Of a stretch of DNA of 64,000 nt, positions 38,158-49,310 are shown piece after piece; the first letter of the stretch is position 1; each line of letters begins with the position of its first letter. This DNA comes from Polaromonas sp. P2-4 (GTDB taxonomy: Bacteria; Pseudomonadota; Gammaproteobacteria; Burkholderiales; Burkholderiaceae_C), in NCBI GenBank assembly GCA_024703855.1, contig CP087965.1, positions 1,434,001 through 1,498,000 on the forward strand, in the 5' to 3' direction. The position numbers were made by a program, and so were the translations under genes. Under the pieces are notes generated by a model. That model did no database searches. It worked only from the letters and a program-made list of their open reading frames with translations, and was not told the DNA's origin.

Positions 38158-38868
38158 TCAGACTCCGAGGTATTGGTGCACGATTTCAGGCTGGCCGCGC
38201 AGGTCGTCAGAGGTCCCCTGCCAGACGACGCATCCCTTTTCAATCACGAAGTGCCTGTCTGCCAGACCCATCAGCGCTTTCACGTTTTTGTCGATGACGA
38301 TCTGCGACAGGCCGTCCTGCTTGAGCTCGGCCAGCGCGCCAGATCTCGTTGCGGATGACCGGCGCCAGGCCCTCGGTGGCCTCGTCGAGCACCAGCAGGC
38401 GCGGATTCGTCATCAGCGCGCGGCCGATGGCCAGCATCTGCTGCTCCCCCCGACAGTTGCGAGCCCAGGTTGCCGCGACGTTCTTTCAATCCGTGGGAAG
38501 AAGGCGTAGACGCGGCCCAGGTCCCAGGTCTTGCCGCGGCCTTTCCTGTCGTCGCGTGCGGTGGCGACCAGGTTTTCTTCCACCGTGAGGTTGGGGAAAA
38601 CCTGCCGGCCCTCGGGTACCAGCGCCAGGCCCTGGCGCGCGATACGGTGCGAAGGCAAATGGTCGACGCGACTGCCGGCCACGTGCACACTGCCTGCCCC
38701 CACCGGCAGCATGCCGAACAGGCACTTGACGGTGGTAGACCGGCCCATGCCGTTGCGGCCGAGCAGCGTGACGACTTCGCCGGTGCCGACTTCAAAGGAG
38801 ATATCGAACAGCGCCTGCGCATGGCCATAGGAAGCCTGCAGGCCCTTCACGGATAAAAACGGGTTCAT
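38158..38868 (-). CDS. livF: ABC transporter ATPase LivF (nag locus, frameshifted)
   Basis: About 236 residues. Starts [20 protein letters not shown]. The signature region QLSGG...[11 protein letters not shown] and Walker [21 protein letters not shown] are split by shifts near 38460 and 38340, after which the frame [13 protein letters not shown] is recovered. The Walker A motif reads [10 protein letters not shown]: the invariant Lys is Arg, by codon CGG. That is a substitution, not an indel, and so not explained by the homopolymer problem. Confidence 0.82.
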
Positions 38869-38887
38869 GATGGGGTCCTCGTGCGCT

Positions 38888-39643
<756 letters not shown>

Positions 39644-39644
<1 letters not shown>

Positions 39645-40678
39645 CACAGGGCTCCCTTCGCCACACCAGTCGTCGCAACAGCCGCTGCGGTGGTGGTGGT
39701 GGTGGTTATTCTTGCGGACAGCTTTCCCCGGGAATCAAAGCGCTGCAGCAGGCCGATGATGCCGCGCTTGCCCAGGAGCGCGACGATGACGATGAGCGGG
39801 CCGAAGATGACCATCCAGTGATCGGTGAAGCCTTTCAGGATCTCTTCGAGACCCAGGAAGACCAGCGCCCCCATCAAGGGGCCGAACACCGTGCCAAGAC
39901 CGCCGATGACGACGATGACAATCAGCTCACCGGACACGGACCAGGCCAGGGTGCTGGGCGAGGCGAAGGCATTGAGGTTGGCCAGCAGCAGACCGGCCAC
40001 GCCGCACAACATGCCCGACATCACATACGCCAGCAACTGGTAACGCAGCACCGGGATGCCGGCGGCGTTGACCCGGGCGCGTTCTGTTTGGCGCCACGGA
40101 TCACCATGCCGAAGGGGGCGACGCGCAGCCTGGCGAGCCACCAGATCGACAGCACCAGCACGACGAAGGCGACGACGTACACATTGGTCGCGGACGCCAG
40201 GTCGAGCGGGCCGAAGCGGCTGGTCTGCGCGATCGACATGCCGTCATCGCCGCCGTAGTGCTTCAGGCTGACGAAGAGAAAGTAACCCATCTGCGCAAAG
40301 GCCAGCGTGATCATGATGAAGGCAATGCCGGTGGTGCGCAGGCTGATGGCGCCGGTGACCAGCGCGACCAGGCCGCACACGCCGAGGCACAGCGCAAGGT
40401 GCACCCAGCCGTTGCCGACCCCATGGAAGGAGGCAAGGCCGACGGCATAGCCCCCCAGTCCGAGGAAGAGCGAATGCCCGAAGCTCACCAGCCCGCCGTA
40501 ACCCAGCGCGATGTTCAGCGCGCAGGCCTGCAATCGCGTAGATGATGATGCGCGCGAAGAAGGCAACATAAAACTGCTGGCCGGTGGCCTGCGCCACCAA
40601 GGGAACGGTCGCCAGCAGCAGCAACACCAGCAGGGGAACCCAGGCGCTGGGCCGTGAAATAAGGGGAGTCATCGCCAT
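39644..40678 (-). CDS. livM: ABC transporter permease LivM (nag locus, frameshifted)
   Basis: About 345 residues, membrane permease with ALNIALGYGGLVSFGHSLFLGLGGY, LKHYGGDDGMSIAQTSRFG and YQLLAYVMSGMLCGVAGLLLANLNAFASP. Frames change near 40530 and near 40090. The C-terminus has a run of six Thr from a (GGT)n-like microsatellite at about 39690-39707, then AAAVATTGVAKGAL. A GTG at 40687 overlapping the livH stop is an alternative start. Confidence 0.85.
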
Positions 40679-40683
40679 CACCT

Positions 40684-41599
40684 TCACCTGTTCGCCGGAA
40701 AAGACCTTGCGGCCGCCACGCCAGAACCACCGCCATCAGCAGGTACACCAGCATGGAGGCCAGCGCCGGGCCGGCCGCATCGGCGAACGACCGCTCAGCG
40801 ACCTGCCGTAGCATGAAGGGCAGAAATACGCGGCCCATGGTGTCGACGATGCCGACGATGAGCGCCGCATAAAACGCACCGGTGACCGAGCCGATGCCAC
40901 CGATGACGATAACGACCAGCGTGGTGATCAGCACCGATTCGCCCATGCCGGACTGCACCGACAGGATGGGTCCAGCCATCGCGCCCGCCAGACCCGCGAG
41001 CATGGCGCCGACCGCAAACAGCATGGCGTTGAGCAGGCGAATGTTGACGCCCAGGGCGGCGACCATCGTGGATTCACAGCGCCGGCGCGGATCAGCATGC
41101 CCACGCGGGTCTTGTTGATCAGCAGCCAGGAACCTATCGCCACGACCAGCCCGACGACGATGATGGCGAACCGGTAGGCCGGGTAGCTGAAGCCGCCGAT
41201 GTCGATGGCGCCGCCGAGGAATTCCGGCACCTGCAGAAATACCGGCTGCGCTCCCCAGATGATGCGCACCAGTTCGTTGAAGAACAGCACCAGGCCGAAG
41301 GTGGCCAGTACATGGTCAAGGTGGTCGCGGCGGTACAGGCGCGCCACGGCGACGAACTCCAGCGCCAGGCCCAGCAGCAGCGAACCCAGCATGGCCGCCA
41401 GCACGGCCAGCCCGAAGGAGCCGGTGTACTGGAAGGCCGTGGCGGCGAAGTACGCGCCCATCATGTAGAGCGAGCCGTGCGCCAGGTTGACGAAGCTCAT
41501 GATGCCGAAAACCAACGTTAGGCCCGCAGCCAGCAGGAACAGCAGCACGCCGTACTGCAGGCCGTTGAGCAGTTGCATGAAAACAATCGTGCCGTTCAT
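40684..41599 (-). CDS. livH: ABC transporter permease LivH (nag locus, frameshifted)
   Basis: About 305 residues. MNGTIVFMQLLNGLQYGVLLFLLAAGLTLVFG and FVNLAHGSLYMMGAYFAA mark the N-terminus; the C-terminal frame contains VAALGVNIRLLNAMLFAVGAMLAGLAGAMAGP. Shifts near 41065 and at a T4 run near 40700; one added T there gives the usual ending AWRPQGLFPANR-stop, with the TGA at 40684-40686. Confidence 0.86.
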
Positions 41600-41603
41600 G
41601 GCG

Positions 41604-42788
41604 TCACTTCAGCGCGCATTGCGCGTGGTAGGCATCGGTCTGCCGGGTCAGCGGCGTTGCGACGAGCTTTCCGACGACGTTGCTGCCGCTCTTAATGGTT
41701 TCGAACGCATAGTAGTTCTGCACCGGCAGGTTGTTGTTGTTGAACGCGAACGGGCCGCGCACCGACTTGAACTCACTGCCGGCCGCCTTGACTGCGACGG
41801 CAAGCGCCTTGGCATCGCCGGGCTTGGCCTTGCCGAGCGCGATGTTCAGAATATTGGCCGCGTCGTAGGCCGTCGCCGCATATTCGCTGGGAGTACGTTT
41901 GTACTTGCGCTCGAAGTCGGCGACGAATTTCCTGTTCTCTGGCGTGTCAAGCGCCGCGTCCCACATCGCACCGCTGACGCTGCCCAGCGCGGCATCCTGC
42001 AGGCCCGGCAAGGTCGTGCCATCGACAGTGAAGACGGAATACAGCGGCACCTTGGCCATCAGGCCGGCCTGGCTCATCTGCTTGATGAAGTTGACGCCCA
42101 TGCCGCCAGGGTAGAACACAAACACCGCGTCGGGCTTGACTGACTGCAGTTGCGCAAGCTCGGCCGAGTAGTCGGGCTGGTTCACCTGCGTGTAAACCTC
42201 GTCAACGATCTGGCCCTTGAAGTAGCGCTTGAAGCCAGTCATCATGTCCTTGCCGGCCTGGTAGTTGGGCGCCATCAGGTAGACCTTTTTCAGGCCCTTG
42301 TCCTGGGCAAACTTGCCCATGGCTTCGGCGGCGCCATCGTTCTGCCAGGCAGCGGAAAACACATTGGCCTTGCAACCCGCACCGGCCAGCGGCGACGGAC
42401 CTGCATTGGTGGCGATGGCCACGGTGCCCGACTCGACGATGCGCGGCAGGCTGGCCATCAGCACGTTGGAAAAACTCAGGCCCACGATGGCATCGACCTT
42501 GTCCTTGTCGATGAACTTGCGCACGATCTGGCTGCCGATTTCCGGCTTGAGCTGGTCGTCTTCCTTCAGTATGGTGGCGGGTTGACCGCCGAGCTTGCCG
42601 CCCAGTTGCCCGACCGCCAGCATGAACCCGTCAACCTGGTCCTGACCCACGATGGCCTGCGGCCCCGACAAGGGCGCCATGATACCGATGGTGGCGGCTG
42701 CGGCGAGCTGGCTGGCGCCGGCAAGTGCCACACCCGCCAGGGCGGCGAGCGTGGTGCGGCGGAAGGAGGTCGTGGGTGTCGTAGTCAT
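41604..42788 (-). CDS. livK: Liv-type substrate-binding protein of the nag locus
   Basis: About 394 residues from ATG 42788 (MTTTPTTSFRRTTLAALAGVAL, signal peptide with a basic n-region, ending in AAAA); an ATG at 42803 is also possible. Mature part begins ATIGIMAPLSGPQAIVGQDQ. Intact frame. First of five transporter genes inside the nag operon; the ligand is probably salicylate, gentisate or a related aromatic acid, by position. Confidence 0.88.
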   Translation of the reverse strand: MTTTPTTSFRRTTLAALAGVALAGASQLAAAATIGIMAPLSGPQAIVGQDQVDGFMLAVGQLGGKLGGQPATILKEDDQLKPEIGSQIVRKFIDKDKVDAIVGLSFSNVLMASLPRIVESGTVAIATNAGPSPLAGAGCKANVFSAAWQNDGAAEAMGKFAQDKGLKKVYLMAPNYQAGKDMMTGFKRYFKGQIVDEVYTQVNQPDYSAELAQLQSVKPDAVFVFYPGGMGVNFIKQMSQAGLMAKVPLYSVFTVDGTTLPGLQDAALGSVSGAMWDAALDTPENRKFVADFERKYKRTPSEYAATAYDAANILNIALGKAKPGDAKALAVAVKAAGSEFKSVRGPFAFNNNNLPVQNYYAFETIKSGSNVVGKLVATPLTRQTDAYHAQCALK

Positions 42789-42845
42789 GTTCTCTTGTCT
42801 CATGTTGTGTTGATAGGGTGAGGGAAGGATGGGGCTGCTGCGGGC

Positions 42846-43166
42846 TCAGTCAGGCATCTGCACAAATACGCGCCCGCCTTCGATGCGCACGGGGTAGCTG
42901 CGAACATCCTCCGTGACCGGTGCACAGGTGCCACGGCCATTGCGCACGTCGAACTTGCCTTGATGCAGTGGGCATTCAATTTCATAACCATCAAGAAAGC
43001 CGTCACACAGCCGCGCATGGCCGTGGGTACAGATGTTGTCGGTGGCAAAAATGCTGCCTTCGACCTTGTAGAAGGCAATGTCCCGGCCGCCGACCTGCAG
43101 GCCGATCACATCGTCTTCGGGCACACCGTCTTCTTCGGTGGCGTCAATCCAGTTGGAATTGCTCAT
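42846..43166 (-). CDS. nagAb: Rieske-type ferredoxin of salicylate 5-hydroxylase (NagAb-like)
   Basis: 106 residues. Rieske [2Fe-2S] ligands in CTHGHARLC and CPLHQGKFD. It carries electrons from the reductase (NagAa) to the oxygenase (NagGH). Four bases after the small-subunit gene. Frame intact. Confidence 0.9.
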   Translation of the reverse strand: MSNSNWIDATEEDGVPEDDVIGLQVGGRDIAFYKVEGSIFATDNICTHGHARLCDGFLDGYEIECPLHQGKFDVRNGRGTCAPVTEDVRSYPVRIEGGRVFVQMPD

Positions 43167-43169
43167 GGT

Positions 43170-43658
43170 TTAAATCGGGTAAATGATGGAATTCGGGATC
43201 ATTTCGCTGTCGTACACGCAGTGGCGTGACGCGAACTTCAGGCCTTCGGGCGTGCGCACGATCACGTCGATGTAGCGGCCGACATTGAAGACCGTCGACT
43301 CCTGCGACAACTTGGTACGGAAAACAGCGTAGTTGGCCTCGGCCTCGAAGCGATTCTTGTCGGCCTTGTGAATCAGCGGCGTGCCGACGACGTGACGCTG
43401 GTAGTAGGGGTCATGGAACAGCGTCTCGCGGATGCCATAGACGCGGTCTTTCAGCATGCCCTTGCTTTCAAAAAACAGGGTTGCCAGCGGAAAGCCGCGT
43501 TCATGGTTTTCACGCGGGATCAGCTTGTAGATACAGTTTTCGGTGAAGAACTCGGGCCACAAATCCCAGTCGCCCGAATCGACCGCCCGGGCGTAATCGG
43601 CATACAACTGCGCGACCTGCAGGTAGTCTTCAAAATTGATGTTACCGGCGGTACTCAT
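43170..43658 (-). CDS. nagH: Salicylate 5-hydroxylase, small oxygenase subunit NagH
   Basis: 162 residues, SnoaL/cystatin-like beta subunit of ring-hydroxylating oxygenases: [51 protein letters not shown] and [19 protein letters not shown]. Frame intact. Follows nagG by 55 bases. Confidence 0.9.
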   Translation of the reverse strand: MSTAGNINFEDYLQVAQLYADYARAVDSGDWDLWPEFFTENCIYKLIPRENHERGFPLATLFFESKGMLKDRVYGIRETLFHDPYYQRHVVGTPLIHKADKNRFEAEANYAVFRTKLSQESTVFNVGRYIDVIVRTPEGLKFASRHCVYDSEMIPNSIIYPI

Positions 43659-43713
43659 TGGGTAACCTCCACGCTACGCGTTGCGGTATTCGCCTTGGGA
43701 ACGGCCCGGCGGC

Positions 43714-44990
43714 TCATGCTTCAGCCTCCATCACTTCGCGCCAGTATTGGTACATGCCGCGTATCAATGTTTCGGTGACCATGTGGTCGGTGTCCTCGAC
43801 AGTGCGCCCGCCCAGTTCGGCCAGCGTGCGGTGGAACGGCTTCTGTTCGAAGCCTTGCTGCGAGAACTCGATCACCTCGCCGTCGTCGGCCGACACGAAG
43901 CCGGCCGGGCCGAACAGGTTGGCCTGGCGCAGGCGGCGCTGCGTCATCTCTTCCGTGTCGTCCGCGAAGCCGAAATGAGTCCACACGAAATCGAAGGAGC
44001 CGTGGCCGTCGGGCTGGATGTGGCGCGTCGATACGCTGTTGACCTGCTGCTGCAGGATGACGCTGGGAAAAAGCGTCATCATCACCGCGGTCGGGCCGCC
44101 CCACCAGGGCTCGGGAACGATGTCGAGGAAGCGCGGGTCGTTGAGCTCCATGCTCTCCTTGAAGCTGGACACTTGGGTGACCTGATCGGCCTTGCCCGAC
44201 TGTCCGCGCGTGGAAATCATGGCCGCATGGCGGTGGCGTGCATCCATCTTCAGTTCGGACTTGTTGTCAGCGCGCCAGAGACCGAAGGTGACAAACCAGG
44301 TGTGCAGCAGGCCGGGGTGGTACGGGTCCTTGATGTTCTCCTGCATCAGCTTCCAGTTGCCCGGAATGCGCTGGCGGTTGTAGCCCAGGATCCTCAGCTC
44401 GCGGCCGTCGAAGAGGCGGTCGAAATAACCAAGGATGACCGGTCCCAGGAAGTCTTCGAGGGATTCGATGTCGTGGTCGAAGCTGGCAAACACCACACCG
44501 CCGCGCGTCGCAACCTTGAGCTTGTTGAGGCCATGGTCGGTGGTCTTGAAGTCCGCCGGCATGCCACCGTTGACCTTGCCGTCCTGCTTGACGCCGCGAC
44601 GAAACGGCACACCCTGCAGATCGCCCTTCAGCGTGTAGCTCCACTGGTGGTACGGGCAGACAAACTCTTTTTGTTGCCATGGCGTTCGCGGCAGAACTGC
44701 ATGCCGCGGTGGGCACAAACGTTTTCGACCACACTGACGCCGCCGTCGGCATCGCGCACCATGATCACCGAGCGCTCTCCGACCACCGTGCGCTTGAAGT
44801 CGCCGGCGTTGGGGATCTCGGCATCGAGGCCGACGTAGTTCCAGTGTTTGTTGTAGAAGAAGCGTTCAAGCTCTTTCTTGTGCTGGTCCGGGTCGGTGTA
44901 AGCCATGAAGGGAATCCGGCTTGTACCTTCAGATTCCCAATGGATCTTGATGGGAAAGGTTCCGGTGGATGCGGTGGTCGATGCAGTCAT
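43714..44990 (-). CDS. nagG: Salicylate 5-hydroxylase, large oxygenase subunit NagG (frameshifted)
   Basis: About 425 residues. Rieske motifs CAHRGMQFC and CPYHQWSY (about residues 85-115) and mononuclear-iron ligands in NIKDPYHPGLLHTW. It hydroxylates salicylate at C5 to give gentisate. One A is missing from the A5 run near 44672: the literal frame reads NKKSLSART, while adding one A gives NKKEFVCPYHQ. GGAGACAGCG precedes the ATG. Related anthranilate/hydroxybenzoate oxygenases are possible, but the neighbouring gentisate genes support salicylate. Confidence 0.9.
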
Positions 44991-45037
44991 CGCTGTCTCC
45001 TTTGTTTCCTTGGTCTCCGTTATTCCGCGCCTGCGTA

Positions 45038-45732
45038 TCAGGCCTTCACCGTGACCATGATGCCGGCCAGGCCCGCGATGTCACCCTGCATCACGTCGCC
45101 CGCAACCACGGCGTTCACGCCCTCGGGGGTGCCGGTCATGATGATGTCACCGGGCTCCAGCGTTTCGTATTCGGAAAGGTAGGCGATGCATTCCAGAAAC
45201 CGACCAGATCAGCTTGGCGATGTCTGACGACTGACGGGCGCTGCCATTGACGGTGACGCTGATGGCGCCTTCAGCCACATGGCCGCTGTCGGCTACGCGT
45301 GACAGCGCGCCGACGGGTGCCGACAGCGAGAAGGACTTGCCGAATTCCCAAGGGCGGCCCTTGTCGCGCGCGTCGAGTTGCAGGTCGCGGCGTGTCATGT
45401 CCAGGCCAACGCCGTAGCCGTAGACGTGGTCCAGCGCATCGGCCACAGCGATGTCGCGGCCGCCCTTGCCGAGGGCGACGACGAGTTCAATTTCGTGGTG
45501 GAAGTTCTTCGTCTTCGGCGGATAAGGAATGCTGACAGGCGACGACGCATCGACAGCTGCGTTGGCCGGTTTCATGAAAAAGAACGGCGGATCGCGGTCA
45601 GGGTCTTTGCCCATCTCGCGCATGCGCGGCGTAGTTTCGGCCCACGCAAAAGATCCGGTTGACGGGAAAGCGCTCGCTGATGCCTGCTACGGCGAGCGTG
45701 GGGATGGTGGCGGGTTCGATGGCGTAGTTCAT
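45038..45732 (-). CDS. nagK: Fumarylpyruvate hydrolase NagK (two frameshifts)
   Basis: About 232 residues, FAH fold. Splits fumarylpyruvate into fumarate and pyruvate. Motifs: FCVGRNYAAHA, FFFMKPANAAVDASS, NFHHEIELVVALGKGG (metal Glu pair), YGYGVGLDMTRRDLQ, WEFGKSFSLSAP and, after a shift near 45200, GDIIMTGTPEGVNAVVAGD. A second shift lies near 45612 in HAREMGKD. ATG 45732 begins MNYAIEPATIPTLAVAG. Confidence 0.9.
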
Positions 45733-45765
45733 GTGATGGTGTTCTGTTGAAAAGTTGAAAGTCTT

Positions 45766-46810
45766 TCAGGCGCGGTGTTCGCGCCACAGGCCGAGGGCCT
45801 GCTGCACGGGTCGGTCTGAATAGCTGAAGAGCACGGCCTCGGGACCGGCGCGGAACTGGTGGCTGTGCCAGGACGGCACCACCAGCACGTCGTTTTCATC
45901 GAGGCGAACGGTCTTGCCTTCGACAGTCGCTTCGGCGCTGCCGCTGAGGCACACGTACACCGTGCCGTCAGTGCAGCGGTAAGGCCGCGTCTCGAAACCT
46001 GCGGGAATCAGCTGCGAGAACGCCGCGATTGTCGGCATCGGCGAGCGGCCGGTGGCCGGGTTGATGTAGCGCTGCTTGTGGCCGAAGTGCGCATCGGGCG
46101 CACCGGCGGCTATGGCTTTCAGCGAGGCCAGCGTGCGTTCCCAGGGATAAACAAACACCTTGGTCGGCTCGGCCGGCTGCTGGTAGAAATCGACCGGGAC
46201 CATGTTGGAGCCGTAACGCGCCAGCGCATCGCCTTCCGGCCGGACGACGGCCTGGTAGTCGCTGTCGCTTTTCTCCGCAAATCCGGCATCGAGGAAACGC
46301 ACGATGGGAATGTCCAGGCCGTCGAGCCATACCACCGGCTGGTCGCCCAGGTTGCCATGGTCGTGCCAGGTCCAGGCCGGCGTGATGATGAAGTCGCCGC
46401 GGCGCATCGTCGTGCGTTCGCCATCGACCGCGGTGTAGGCACCCTCGCCGTCCAGCACCAGCCGCAGCGCGGACTGCGTGTGACGATGGGCCGGCGCCAC
46501 TTCGCCCGGCATGATGAGTTGCAGGCCGGCATACAGCGACTGCGTGATGCAGGACTGGCCGCGCAGCGGGGTTTTCCAGAATCAACACGCGGCGTTCAGC
46601 CTCGGCCGCGCTTATCAGCGTGCCGGCTTCCATCACACGGTCGCGCACGTCGGCGTACTTCCACAGATGCGACACCGCCGGCGACTTGGGCGAGTGCGGC
46701 ACCAGCGCGCCCAGTACTTCCCAGAGCGGCGTCATGTTGTCGACGCCGATGCGGTCGTAATAGGCTTTGCGGCTCAGCTGGGATTCGAGGTCGAGACTTC
46801 TGGCGTTCAT
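45766..46810 (-). CDS. nagI: Gentisate 1,2-dioxygenase NagI (frameshifted)
   Basis: About 348 residues, bicupin Fe(II) ring-cleavage enzyme that converts gentisate to maleylpyruvate. N-terminus MNARSLDLESQLSRKAYYDRIG; first cupin PGEVAPAHRHTQSALRLVLDGEGAYT with metal His residues; second cupin YVCLSGSAEATVEG and PSWHSHQFRAGPEAVLFSYSDRP. Frame changes near 46570, between RRVLILENP and CITQ-like sequence. Twenty bases after nagAa. Confidence 0.92.
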
Positions 46811-46829
46811 GGGGGCTCCTGTTGATCGG

Positions 46830-47813
46830 TCAAGTGCCGCTGGCATAAAACGCGTCGGCATAGATTTGTTCGGGGAGCACGCCCATCTGGCGCACCAGCA
46901 AGGTGGTGGCCTCAACCATGGGCGGCGCGCCGCAGAGGTAGGCGCGAACGCCTTCGAGGCTGGACCAGTCCTGGGCGATGGCTTCTGTGACCAGGCCGGT
47001 GCGGCTCCCGGGCGCCTGGCCTGACGCGACCACGACGTGCACATGCAGTTGCGGATGTTGGCGCTGAAGCTCTGCCAGCCATTCGCGGCCGTAGATGTCG
47101 CGTTCGGAGCGAACACCAAAATAGAGGTGGATGCTGTTGCGCATGCCTTCGGCAATTACTCCGCGGATGATCGACAGGATAGGCGCGAGGCCTGTGCCGC
47201 CGGCCACGCACAGCATCGGCCCCTCATGCTTGCGACGCAGGTAGGCCGAGCCCAGCGGGCCGCTGACGCGCACCGCGTCGCCGACCTTCAGCGTGTTGGC
47301 GATGTAGCCGGTGACCCGGCCATCGGGAACCAGGCGCACATGGAACTCCAGCTCATCCTCCGCACACAGGCCGGCCATCGAATAGGGCCGGATGTGGTCA
47401 GGCGTGAACTGAAGCTGCGCGTACTGGCCGGGTGAAAACGCGAGGGGCTTGGCGGCCTTCAGCCGGATTCGTTTGATGTCGTGGGTCTGGTCTTCTACCG
47501 CCACGACAGTGGCTTTGACGATTTTTGCCGTATGGACAACGACCTCGTCAGGTTCGGGGATTTCGACAATGCAGGATTCAGTCAGAAAGGTCTGGCACGC
47601 CAGCACATAACGGTCTTCAGTCACCAGCGGGCGCTGCGCTTCCCGGCCCGACTCGAGCACTTGCCCCTCGACAACCTTGCAGCGGCAGGTGCCGCAACGC
47701 CCGGCCAGGCAGCTGTACGACACCGGAACGTCGTTCTCGCGCAGGGCGTCCAGCAGGTTCACCCCTACGGCAACGCTCAGCGTACGTTCGAGGGGTCGGA
47801 TAAAAATTTCCAT
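46830..47813 (-). CDS. nagAa: Ferredoxin-NAD(P) reductase NagAa
   Basis: 327 residues. N-terminal plant-type [2Fe-2S] domain (CLAGRCGTCRC and a later Cys in LACQTF), FAD motif RPYSMAGLC and NAD motif GGTGLAPILSIIRG. ATG at 47813 (MEIFIRPLERTLSV) is chosen over an upstream in-frame ATG that would extend through the promoter region. Supplies electrons to NagGH through NagAb. First gene of the leftward nag operon. Frame intact. Confidence 0.92.
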   Translation of the reverse strand: MEIFIRPLERTLSVAVGVNLLDALRENDVPVSYSCLAGRCGTCRCKVVEGQVLESGREAQRPLVTEDRYVLACQTFLTESCIVEIPEPDEVVVHTAKIVKATVVAVEDQTHDIKRIRLKAAKPLAFSPGQYAQLQFTPDHIRPYSMAGLCAEDELEFHVRLVPDGRVTGYIANTLKVGDAVRVSGPLGSAYLRRKHEGPMLCVAGGTGLAPILSIIRGVIAEGMRNSIHLYFGVRSERDIYGREWLAELQRQHPQLHVHVVVASGQAPGSRTGLVTEAIAQDWSSLEGVRAYLCGAPPMVEATTLLVRQMGVLPEQIYADAFYASGT

Positions 47814-47913
47814 CTTTGGTCTGTCTGGTTTGTCTCGTGGGAAAGCTGCACTGTTGCCTGGTTTCTGGCGAACCACAGCAGCTATGTGAGCAATGATCGG
47901 ACCCCCACTAAAA

Positions 47914-47951
47914 TCAGTCAATACAATGACATCAATGTTTTGTATCACTGA
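47914..47951. promoter_or_regulatory. Dyad in nagR-nagAa gap, candidate NagR operator
   Basis: TCAGTCAATACAA (47914-47926) and TTGTATCACTGA (47940-47951) are inverted repeats with one 1-nt gap, 13 bases apart; the core ATACAA/TTGTAT is exact. It lies between divergent nagR (start 47977) and nagAa (start 47813), the usual place for a LysR-type activator site. TTTTGTATCACT within it also occurs in the paaX-paaA gap. Confidence 0.6.
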
Positions 47952-47976
47952 AATCAATAATTATCAGGAGGCGTAG

Positions 47977-48881
47977 ATGGAACTCAAGGACATCGACCTA
48001 AACCTGCTGGTTGTCTTTAACCAACTGCTGACCGAAAGAAAAGTCTCCAAGGTTGCCGAGAACCTGGGCCTCGGGCAGCCCGCTGTTAGCAACGCGTTGG
48101 CACGTCTGCGCAAGCTGTTTGGCGACGAACTTTTTTACGCACGTCGAGTGGCATGCAGCCCACGCCCTTTGCAGATCAGCTGGCTGAATCGATAGGCTAC
48201 GCACTAGGCATGATCCACGGCGCGATCAATGTGAAAAATTCATTCGATCCCGCAACCAGCAAGCGGAGCTTTTCAGTCGGCATGACCGACATCGGCGAAA
48301 TCTACTTCCTGCCTCGCTTGATGGAGAAGATCCAAAAGGTGGCCCCGTCCGTTTCCATCAGCACCGTGCGCAACACAGCGGTCAACCTGAAGGACTCCAT
48401 GGAAGCAGGCCATATCGATCTGGCCATCGGACTGCTACCCCAACTGAAGGCTGGCTTCTTCCAGAGGCGATTGTTCATGCAGCAATATGTCTGTATGTTC
48501 AAGAAGGGACACCGCCTGGACAAACGAAAAATCCTGCCATCGGATTTTTTCTCAGCAGACCACGTAGCCATTGTTTCGACAGGTACAGGTCACGGGGAAG
48601 TCGATGAAATACTTGACAGCTATTCGCCACAGCGGAAGGTGAAGCTAACCGTACCGCATTTTGTGGCAGTGGGTCACATTCTTCAGTCAACGGACCTTGT
48701 GGCAACCGTCCCGGAGCGCCTTGCCGAAAAGATGGCGAAACCTTTCGACCTCAAATACGTCGCTCACCCTATCAAGCTCCCGCAGATTGCTATCAATCTG
48801 TTCTGGCATGCCAAGTACCACAAGGACCCTGCCAATCAGTGGTTACGAGGTCTTATTTTCGACATGCATGCAGACGGATAG
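47977..48881 (+). CDS. nagR: NagR/NahR-type LysR activator (frameshifted)
   Basis: About 301 residues. MELKDIDLNLLVVFNQLLTERKVSKVAENLGLGQPAVSNAL is close to NahR/NagR, as are MTDIGEIYFLPRLME, DLAIGLLPQLKAGFFQRRL, VPHFVAVGHILQSTDLVATVP and AINLFWHAKYHKD. One base missing in the T6 run near 48130; restoring it gives RTSSGMQPTPFADQLAES. This family senses salicylate and activates nah/nag operons. Divergent from nagAa, which it should control. GGAGGCGTAG precedes the ATG. Confidence 0.9.
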
Positions 48882-49214
48882 TCAGCCGCCCATGTCAGAC
48901 TTTGAATGCCTGCTTTTTTTCAACTCCCTGTCGGCGCCGCTTGAATATTGACCCACCCTGCCGATTCAATATTGACCCAGGGCGGGTTGCTGGTTTTTGA
49001 ATCAGCAACTGTGGATAAGTGTACTCAATTGCTTGTTTTTTTCTTTGTCTCCTTGTCTTTGATTGCGAGCAGGGGGAAAGGAGCGAAGGGCGTAGCCCGT
49101 AGCGGACTTCCCCCTGCTCTCGCGCCCTCAGAACGGCTCGTCTGGCTCCTGTGTTGCTGGTGCTGCCTTGCTGTCTTTGCGAGCGCTTTCCCTGGCCCTT
49201 GATGCGCGTCTTGG
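48882..49214. other. Mobile-element debris between nagR and the IS66 remnant
   Basis: 333 bases without a credible gene. A 108-codon open frame on the minus strand (48895-49221) has no recognisable domain and runs through repeat sequence. The two direct repeats at 48941-48979 look like one end of an IS21-family element. The rest is a junction zone. Confidence 0.5.
48941..48979. repeat. Two direct repeats resembling an IS21-family end
   Basis: TTGAATATTGACCCA (48941-48955) and TTCAATATTGACCCA (48965-48979), 24 bases apart. Multiple terminal repeats of this sort are typical of IS21-family ends. They differ from the ends of the complete IS21 element at 51274-54087, so this would be a remnant of another element. 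No partner end was found in the window. Confidence 0.45.
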
Positions 49215-49310
49215 CGGCCATGGTGCTGCAGCCAGACCGTCGAATCCTTTGCGCATGTCGGTCATACCGGCCGCCAGCCAGATCCGTGTTCCCGCAGGCA
49301 GGCCGATCAT
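49215..49310 (-). pseudogene. IS66 family TnpB, N-terminal fragment
   Basis: Starts [19 protein letters not shown] and continues RKGFDGLAA, the conserved N-terminus of IS66 Orf2/TnpB, then loses similarity at about 49215. Only about 30 of about 115 residues remain. The ATG overlaps the TGA of tnpA (49307-49310), the normal IS66 arrangement. Confidence 0.8.

Noticed and set aside
48895..49221. 108-residue open frame on the minus strand
   Set aside because: Highly basic, low-quality sequence that reads through IS-end repeats; no domain recognised, likely non-coding.
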